Of a stretch of 29,211 nucleotides of DNA, positions 24,420 to 29,211 are shown one piece after another. The stretch covers positions 1-29,211 of the forward strand of contig CALDIF010000010.1 in NCBI GenBank assembly GCA_937901905.1, given 5' to 3'. The first letter of the stretch is position 1. Each line of letters opens with the position of its first letter. The stretch is from an uncultured Porphyromonadaceae bacterium (GTDB lineage Bacteria; Bacteroidota; Bacteroidia; Bacteroidales; Muribaculaceae). The position numbers and the translations under genes were made by a program. The notes beneath the pieces were generated by a model that saw nothing but the letters and a program-made list of their open reading frames with translations, was not told the DNA's origin and made no database searches.

Positions 24420-25406
24420 ATGAGTCAGAACGTGGGTGCTACATCATTTGATGCTTTCATCAGTTACCGAAGAAAAGGTGGCTCAGAGAAGGCACAACTC
24501 GTCAAAAGCGAACTACTTCAACGCGGTTTGTCTGACGAGCGTGTATTCCTTGATACTCACAGCCTCCATGAAGGAAACTTTGAGGCAAAGATTAGAGATG
24601 CCATCAGCCAATCAAAAAATGTCATTGTAATTATCAGCCAAGGCTGTTTCGATGAAGTGCGACAGACAGACTATTGGTATCTGGAAATTAGCGAAGCACT
24701 CAGACAAGGGAAAAACATTATCCCTGTTTTGTTCGACGATATTAGTTCTATCAGCAGACTGAGAATGCCTGAGTATCTGGAAGAACTGAAAGAGAAAAAC
24801 TGTGTTACCTATCAACACGAATATGCCAATGCAGCCTTTGACAAACTGTATTCTTTTCTGGGAATGGGAACGGCAACACATACACCCAAGCGAGGATGCA
24901 TGATGAAATATCGGGGCTGCATGTTCTCCATCATGTTGGCTTTCATCGGACTACTCGTACTGACTCCAATAGCAAAATCTGTCTTTGAAAATGATGTAAC
25001 AGACAGCACTTCAGGAATTACAGCAGAAGTCCTAGAGCCTTCTGAATCTCCCAGTTCTTCCTCTGAAAGAGTTTCACGACTCGATACAGATAATAGTGAT
25101 CGACAGTTAGCATCAACTGGTAACACTGAACAAGAAGAAGATCATGGGGTCGCAGCTTCGGCCTCTCCAAAGTCTGAAGAATACAAACTTGCATGGGCTA
25201 CCTACAAAGGAGATCTTAACAAAGAAGGAAAGCCTCATGGACCTGGCGAACTACTGATCACTAAGTCGCACACAATAGGAGAGCAGGATGCTATGCCAGG
25301 CGAGGTTATCAAAGGACATTTTGAAAATGGGAAAATCAGGATAGCACAAATACATAAGAATAATGGTTCCGTTATCACTTTGAGAGACATAACGCTTAAG
25401 GAATAG
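24420..25406 (+). CDS. TIR domain protein with one TM segment and periplasmic MORN-like domain
   Basis: Residues 8-147 form a TIR domain: SFDAFISYRRKGGSEKA (A box), RVFLDTHSLHEGNF (BB loop), VIVIISQGCF, then YWYLEISEALRQGKNIIPVLF. Glu89 occupies the position of the catalytic Glu of NAD-cleaving TIR domains, although the preceding aromatic is Tyr rather than Trp. A positive stretch and one membrane segment (about 167-187, MFSIMLAFIGLLVLTPIA) place the TIR domain in the cytosol. After a Ser/Glu-rich linker, residues 255-328 (TYKGDLNKEGKPHGPGELLI) are a MORN-like module like the one at 17500-17730. It starts 6 nt after the protease gene and is followed 4 nt later by the channel gene. Confidence 0.9.
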   Translation: MSQNVGATSFDAFISYRRKGGSEKAQLVKSELLQRGLSDERVFLDTHSLHEGNFEAKIRDAISQSKNVIVIISQGCFDEVRQTDYWYLEISEALRQGKNIIPVLFDDISSISRLRMPEYLEELKEKNCVTYQHEYANAAFDKLYSFLGMGTATHTPKRGCMMKYRGCMFSIMLAFIGLLVLTPIAKSVFENDVTDSTSGITAEVLEPSESPSSSSERVSRLDTDNSDRQLASTGNTEQEEDHGVAASASPKSEEYKLAWATYKGDLNKEGKPHGPGELLITKSHTIGEQDAMPGEVIKGHFENGKIRIAQIHKNNGSVITLRDITLKE

Positions 25407-25410
25407 CGAC

Positions 25411-27534
25411 ATGAGAAGACAAACAAAATTACACTACTGGCTCCTGAAATTTGACAGAACGTTCTCTGATGGTTTATGGAAACAGATTGTCATCCTTGGA
25501 GTTGTATTTCTCTGTGCCGTCATTATCGGCTTGGTGATTTGTTATTTCCTTCCCTTTGAGAAAGTAGGAGAAAAGATACATTTCTACGAATGGGCAGTAT
25601 ATCTGCTCATCGACGGGAATGCATTAAGCAGTCTATATAATGCAGACCTTCCTGCGGGTGATCGGCCATGGGTAGTCATCTTTGCCATATTTGGTTCCCT
25701 CTTGGGGGTTATTGTCTTTGGCGGAATGCTGATTTCCGTATTATCTAATATGCTGCAACGCCGTATAGAGGACTATCGATCCGGCAAAAACGTATATGTT
25801 ACTTCCGGACACTATGTTATCTTGGGCTACGATGAAATTGTACCATCCATCATCAAGCAGATTTGTACTCCTGATAAAAAAGATGTGTATGTACTATTAC
25901 AAAGTTCCCTATCAACAGAACTTATTGCAAGTAATTTACACTCATCGATCGCACAAGATTGCGAAAGCCAAGTCATTATTAAGAACGGGCATCGAACCTC
26001 AAAGGATGACCTTCAGGAATTAAGGCTGAATCACTCTCAAAGCATATTTGTTGTAGGTGACAGGTCTAAGGACACACACGATGCAATGAACATCGACTGT
26101 TTGGAAAAGATTTACGATGTGCTATCTAAGAATAAGCAGGAGGGTATGCCAGAGAGCATCACCACTGTATTTGAATATCAGGAAACGTATACGGCACTTC
26201 AGGTCGTTGACCTATTCGAGGATATCAGGAATCTTGGCATTGAGTTTATCCATCATAATTTCTATACAGATTGGGCAAGGCAGATATTCGTCAGTCATAA
26301 CAATACTATTTATCCGGATCTGGATGATACGGGTATTACTGCTGATAGTGAACGGCATGTTCACATAGTGATTGTAGGAGCATCAACATTTGGAATGACA
26401 TTGGCTGCCGAAGCAGCGCAAGCCTTTCATTTTCCAAACTTCAAGGACCGTAAGAATCTGACGGAAATAACAATCATTGACAATAATGTAACGAATAAAA
26501 TGCACTTATTTGTTACGCGCTTCCGTCATTTCTTTGAAGTACAGTCATATCTTTATGGAAAATTTGTTAAAGACAAGGATGGGAACATGAAGTATGATGA
26601 AATAAGTATTCCTGCTTCAAAATTTGAAGGTGAAGATGCAGACTTCCTCGACATTCGATTCCGATTTGTAAGTGGAAACATCTATGAAAGAGAAGTCCAA
26701 GTTCTCTTGTCGGGCTGGGCTAACAGAAAAGACCATATATTATCGTTGTTCTTTTCTTTACCTGATAATCGTCAGAACATGTCGGTTGCCATGAACCTTC
26801 CTGATATTATTTACGACAAGAGCATCCCTATCTTCATCAGACAAAACTCATCCAGCCTATTCATCAATAAAATCCGCAAAACTTCTAATGGTGAATTGAC
26901 AAAAGCAACTATAGATCATAATGGTATCATACATAATGAACGACTTCAGAAAAGATTCGCCAAACTATATCCTTTTGGCATGACGGATACTGTATTCGAC
27001 ATGGATAAGCAGGTGTTAATGATTGCCAAGTGTATCAATCACGTCTATGAGGTCTACAAACAACTGAATTACACGAGAGTTCCCGATTATCCGGAAATTA
27101 GCAATAGTTCTCTTGAAGACATCCACAAGGAATGGATAGCACTGCCCGTTGCCCTACAATGGTCTAACATTTATTGTGCCTACAATATCACATATAGGAT
27201 CCACACTATCCAGGCTATACGAAATGATTTCGAGACTCCAATCAAGGAAGTCAGTGACGATGAAGTCAAGCAACTGGCTTTTGTTGAACACAATCGATGG
27301 AATGTGGAGAAACTAATGCTGGGCTACCGGAAGCCATCAATAGACGAAGACTCCTATGCAGCAGAAAGAATAATCGGCAAGGATAAAGCCAAAGAGATAA
27401 AAGATCATAATAAAAGTCTATTTATACATAGTGATATCCGCCCCTATAGCAGTCTGAATGAAATACAAGACATTGATAAATCCATTATAAGGTTTATACC
27501 TTGGTTCATAGATATGAGCAAAAAAAACAACTGA
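25411..27534 (+). CDS. CASTOR/POLLUX-like ion channel with two RCK/TrkA-N domains and C-terminal RyR domain
   Basis: The 707-residue protein begins with two membrane helices (about 25-47 and 88-112) around a short pore-loop-like segment WAVYLLIDGNAL (61-72), which lacks the potassium filter GYG but recalls the DAGN-type filter of plant CASTOR/POLLUX channels. Residues 134 to about 240 are a first Rossmann/RCK-like domain (HYVILGYDEIVPSII), and about 316-480 a second (HIVIVGASTFGMTLAAEAAQ). Residues about 610-690 resemble an RyR domain (LAFVEHNRWNVEKLMLGYRK), thought to bind ligands. It is probably a cation channel gated by a cytosolic nucleotide. It sits in the operon directly between the TIR protein and a stand-alone RyR protein. 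Confidence 0.8.
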   Translation: MRRQTKLHYWLLKFDRTFSDGLWKQIVILGVVFLCAVIIGLVICYFLPFEKVGEKIHFYEWAVYLLIDGNALSSLYNADLPAGDRPWVVIFAIFGSLLGVIVFGGMLISVLSNMLQRRIEDYRSGKNVYVTSGHYVILGYDEIVPSIIKQICTPDKKDVYVLLQSSLSTELIASNLHSSIAQDCESQVIIKNGHRTSKDDLQELRLNHSQSIFVVGDRSKDTHDAMNIDCLEKIYDVLSKNKQEGMPESITTVFEYQETYTALQVVDLFEDIRNLGIEFIHHNFYTDWARQIFVSHNNTIYPDLDDTGITADSERHVHIVIVGASTFGMTLAAEAAQAFHFPNFKDRKNLTEITIIDNNVTNKMHLFVTRFRHFFEVQSYLYGKFVKDKDGNMKYDEISIPASKFEGEDADFLDIRFRFVSGNIYEREVQVLLSGWANRKDHILSLFFSLPDNRQNMSVAMNLPDIIYDKSIPIFIRQNSSSLFINKIRKTSNGELTKATIDHNGIIHNERLQKRFAKLYPFGMTDTVFDMDKQVLMIAKCINHVYEVYKQLNYTRVPDYPEISNSSLEDIHKEWIALPVALQWSNIYCAYNITYRIHTIQAIRNDFETPIKEVSDDEVKQLAFVEHNRWNVEKLMLGYRKPSIDEDSYAAERIIGKDKAKEIKDHNKSLFIHSDIRPYSSLNEIQDIDKSIIRFIPWFIDMSKKNN

Positions 27535-27536
27535 TT

Positions 27537-27833
27537 ATGAAGACAGAAGAATATAAGCCACAAGTCATCGACACATCTGACGTAGAACTGCCCGAAGATC
27601 TGACTCCCCTACTGGAGGCTTTGGCGAAGAACGTTCATGAAAACTGGGCGCAAGAACGTATCAGCCAAGGATGGACTTATGGCGAAAAGCGCGACGATGC
27701 AAAGAAACTACATCCATGCCTCATTCCTTATGAGCAACTACCAGAAGAAGAAAAGGTCTATGACCGAAATACATCGGTAGAGACCTTGAAACTTATATTA
27801 AAATCTGGATTCAAAATCATACAAGCCGAGTAA
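27537..27833 (+). CDS. stand-alone RyR-domain protein
   Basis: The 98-residue protein is essentially one RyR domain (Pfam RyR, as in ryanodine receptors): KPQVIDTSDVELPEDLTPLL, then LAKNVHENWAQERISQGWTY, DDAKKLHPCLIPYEQLPEEE, and YDRNTSVETLKLIL. It has no signal peptide and is cytosolic. I chose the ATG at 27537, two bases after the channel stop; a GTG start at 27501 would run inside the channel gene. It may act as a separate ligand sensor or subunit for the channel, which also carries an RyR domain. Confidence 0.9.
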   Translation: MKTEEYKPQVIDTSDVELPEDLTPLLEALAKNVHENWAQERISQGWTYGEKRDDAKKLHPCLIPYEQLPEEEKVYDRNTSVETLKLILKSGFKIIQAE

Positions 27834-27873
27834 GTAAAGGACTCTCTTCACCAACATTAACATACAACCAATC

Positions 27874-28572
27874 ATGGGACTTCTAACGAAACTGTTCAAT
27901 GACGCGGCGGACACGGAATTCAAACTGGCTCAAGACTTGGTGGCCATCGCCATGGCTGACGGAGAGATATCAGAAGCAGAGCGGAAGGTCATCACCGAGA
28001 TATGTCAGCAGGAAGGCATCAGCAATGAGACTGTCAATGACTGTATGCTCGGCTTTGACAAGGATGCATGCAGCCTGATTCCAGCAAAACGGAGAGACAA
28101 GGCGGACTACCTGTCGAAACTTATCCGGGTGATGGGCATAGACGGAAATAGTTCGCACATGGAGATTTACCTCTTAGAGATCATCGCCTCGAAGATGGGC
28201 ATCAACCACCTTGAACTGGTATCAATCATCCTTACCACAGCCACCCGCAGGAACTTCCCCGGTGACACAGGCTCAAAGGTGCTGACAAGTTTCCTGAGAA
28301 ATGTCATCGACCCCAAGAGCAAACAACTGCGTGACAATCGTGAAAGCATCAGGCAACTCTTCGACCTGATGGCCCAGAATATCCCACAACTACAAAACGA
28401 GGAGGAGGACAAGGCGGCATTTGTCAAAGCCATGAATGCAGCAACAAGCCTCCTGATGGAAAACTCACTTCTTGGGAATGAGTTCCGTTCGATGGGCATT
28501 GACTTTGAAACGCTGCTAATGGCGGAGCGTGAGCATGCCATCAGACGGTGGATGAGCCGCCCCTCAATCTAA
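27874..28572 (+). CDS. TerB-fold protein
   Basis: The 232-residue protein has a TerB/tellurite-resistance-type helical domain in residues about 10-125: KLAQDLVAIAMADGEISEAE then KVITEICQQEGIS, with acidic residues at DGEISEAE that in TerB bind a metal ion, and a later paired half SKLIRVMGIDGNSSHME. The remaining 100 residues are helical with no recognised motif. No signal or membrane segment. It starts 40 nt after the RyR gene. Its DNA is clearly more G+C-rich than the preceding operon and resembles the haemolysin-III gene that follows, so it may be the first gene of the host backbone rather than part of the system. TerB-like domains do occur next to membrane-signalling and stress systems. 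Confidence 0.8.
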   Translation: MGLLTKLFNDAADTEFKLAQDLVAIAMADGEISEAERKVITEICQQEGISNETVNDCMLGFDKDACSLIPAKRRDKADYLSKLIRVMGIDGNSSHMEIYLLEIIASKMGINHLELVSIILTTATRRNFPGDTGSKVLTSFLRNVIDPKSKQLRDNRESIRQLFDLMAQNIPQLQNEEEDKAAFVKAMNAATSLLMENSLLGNEFRSMGIDFETLLMAEREHAIRRWMSRPSI

Positions 28573-28579
28573 TACTCGT

Positions 28580-29134
28580 CTACAAATAATCCATCAGTAC
28601 ATCCCAGACGGCGATGATGTGGCAGACGCTGCCGGCGAGGACGAAGAAGTGGAAGACGGAGTGCATGTACTTCTTCTTGTTCAGGGAATAGAAGACGGCA
28701 CCCGTAACGTAACAGACGCCCTCGGCGACAATCCAAACGACGGCGGCCGTGGAGACGGAATCGAGCAGGGGCTTGAAGGCTACGAGTACCGACAGTCCCA
28801 TGCCGACGAAGCAGAAGGTCTCCAGGTTTGAGTGTTCCTTCAGACGGATGAAACTGACGATAGTGCCCGCGATGGCACAGAGCCAGACGAAGGAGAACAG
28901 GCTCCACCCCCAGTAGCCCTGATCACGCAATGCCGTCAGCGTCAGAGGGGAGTAACTTCCGGCGATATGCCAATAGATGGCGGCATGGTCCCACCGCCGC
29001 AGGCGCTCCTTCCACTTGGAGTGGTGCTTCATCGAATGATATAGCGTGGAAGCCACATACGATCCGAGCATGCCGAAGAGATAGAGGATCACCCCTACCC
29101 TCGCCCAGTTGTTCTCGCTGTGGAAACACCACAC
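28580..29134 (-). CDS. haemolysin III/PAQR family membrane protein, 5' end missing
   Basis: At least 184 residues remain of a seven-helix HlyIII/PAQR protein, a metal-dependent membrane hydrolase fold of unclear bacterial role. The conserved sites are there: ASTLYHSM (helix 2), WDHAAIYWHIAGSYSPLTL, and the closing HSVFHFFVLAGSVCHI. Homology continues upstream of the GTG at 29134 (FGIIFL) but an in-frame stop lies at 29177-29179 and the first 25-30 residues of the family are missing. Break point is near 29160. It converges on the TerB gene with 7 nt between the stops. It could be truncated by a rearrangement or by a repeat or join at the window edge. Confidence 0.85.
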   Translation of the reverse strand: MWCFHSENNWARVGVILYLFGMLGSYVASTLYHSMKHHSKWKERLRRWDHAAIYWHIAGSYSPLTLTALRDQGYWGWSLFSFVWLCAIAGTIVSFIRLKEHSNLETFCFVGMGLSVLVAFKPLLDSVSTAAVVWIVAEGVCYVTGAVFYSLNKKKYMHSVFHFFVLAGSVCHIIAVWDVLMDYL

Positions 29135-29159
29135 GAGGAAGATGATGCCGAAGGGCGCA

Positions 29160-29211
29160 GGGGGAAATACCTGTGTTTAGCCAAATATCATAGATAGCCT
29201 GTAGAGGAAGA
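29160..29211. other. unexplained sequence at right edge, after HlyIII break
   Basis: From about 29160 to the end the sequence no longer encodes the HlyIII N-terminus in its frame. One other minus-strand frame is open to the edge (LPLQAIYDIWLNTGIS) but too short to identify. It may be the start of a dispersed repeat or another element; I could not identify it. Confidence 0.35.

Noticed and set aside
27501..27536. Longer start (GTG) for the RyR protein
   Set aside because: It lies inside the channel coding region and adds non-family residues; the ATG at 27537 sits 2 nt after the channel stop and matches the domain start.
1..29211. CRISPR arrays, tRNA/rRNA genes, transposases or integrases
   Set aside because: No regular spaced repeats, cloverleaf-like segments or mobile-element proteins were seen; gaps between genes are all under about 165 bases.

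Overview
The window looks like Bacteroidales DNA (phylum Bacteroidota). The upstream part carries at least four promoters of the Bacteroidota type (TTTG or TTG, a spacer of about 20 bases, then TAnnTTTG). It also has a Bacteroidota-style EF-G paralogue, a zinc-ligand-free TGT and typical surface-polysaccharide genes. The left part (1-17305) uses Leu codons TTG/CTC and Arg codons CGC/CGT heavily, and could be a Muribaculaceae-like genome. The right part (from about 17306) is visibly richer in A+T, mixes in AGA/CGA/AGG for Arg and CTT/CTA/CTG for Leu, and may come from a different Bacteroidales genome. Family-level assignment is inference.

Layout. Positions 1-1486 (+): cdsA (phospholipid synthesis) and a DUF3332 lipoprotein. 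Positions 14579 down to 1487 (-): a tightly packed string that begins at a clear promoter (14611-14642). It starts with an alpha/alpha-toroid protein and a WecG/TagA-type glycosyltransferase, then a nucleotidyltransferase-aminotransferase fusion, an opine-dehydrogenase-like protein and a CDP-glycerol-phosphotransferase-like protein. A Wzx flippase, an acyltransferase and wecB follow, and the string ends with galE, tgt and an LptF/LptG permease. The three central genes plausibly make and transfer a CDP-activated amino-alcohol phosphate, perhaps N-carboxyalkylated by the opine-type enzyme. Positions 16440 down to 14710 (-): hemW and a DUF1810 protein, with a promoter placed so that hemW mRNA may be leaderless.

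At 16634 a gene starts as the Bacteroidota EF-G paralogue (EF-G2 type) but at about residue 224 switches in frame to a bacterial Ig-like (BIG2) domain followed by a MORN-like domain. Codon use changes at the same place. This is either an assembly join of two genomes or a real recombination event, and it is the first thing to check. Everything to the right should be treated as possibly from another organism.

Right of the join is one compact plus-strand cluster (17306-27833, perhaps to 28572). It encodes the BIG2-MORN piece; five or six exported proteins without assigned function (one LPP20-like, two NTF2-like paralogues, one with TPR-like helices and a carboxypeptidase-regulatory-like domain); and a lipoprotein trypsin-like protease with an intact triad. 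These are followed by a TIR-TM-periplasmic MORN-like protein with the catalytic Glu kept, a two-TM CASTOR/POLLUX-like ion channel with two RCK/TrkA-N domains and a C-terminal RyR domain, a stand-alone RyR-domain protein, and a TerB-fold protein. Domain composition, tight spacing and a shared MORN-like module between first gene and TIR protein suggest one envelope-spanning sensing and signalling (possibly defence) system: periplasmic sensors, then a cytosolic TIR NADase producing a nucleotide signal, then RyR-gated channel opening. This is the strongest candidate for an undescribed system. The window ends in a 5'-truncated haemolysin-III/PAQR gene on the minus strand.

No tRNA, rRNA, CRISPR array, transposase or gene-free stretch over 300 bases was seen.
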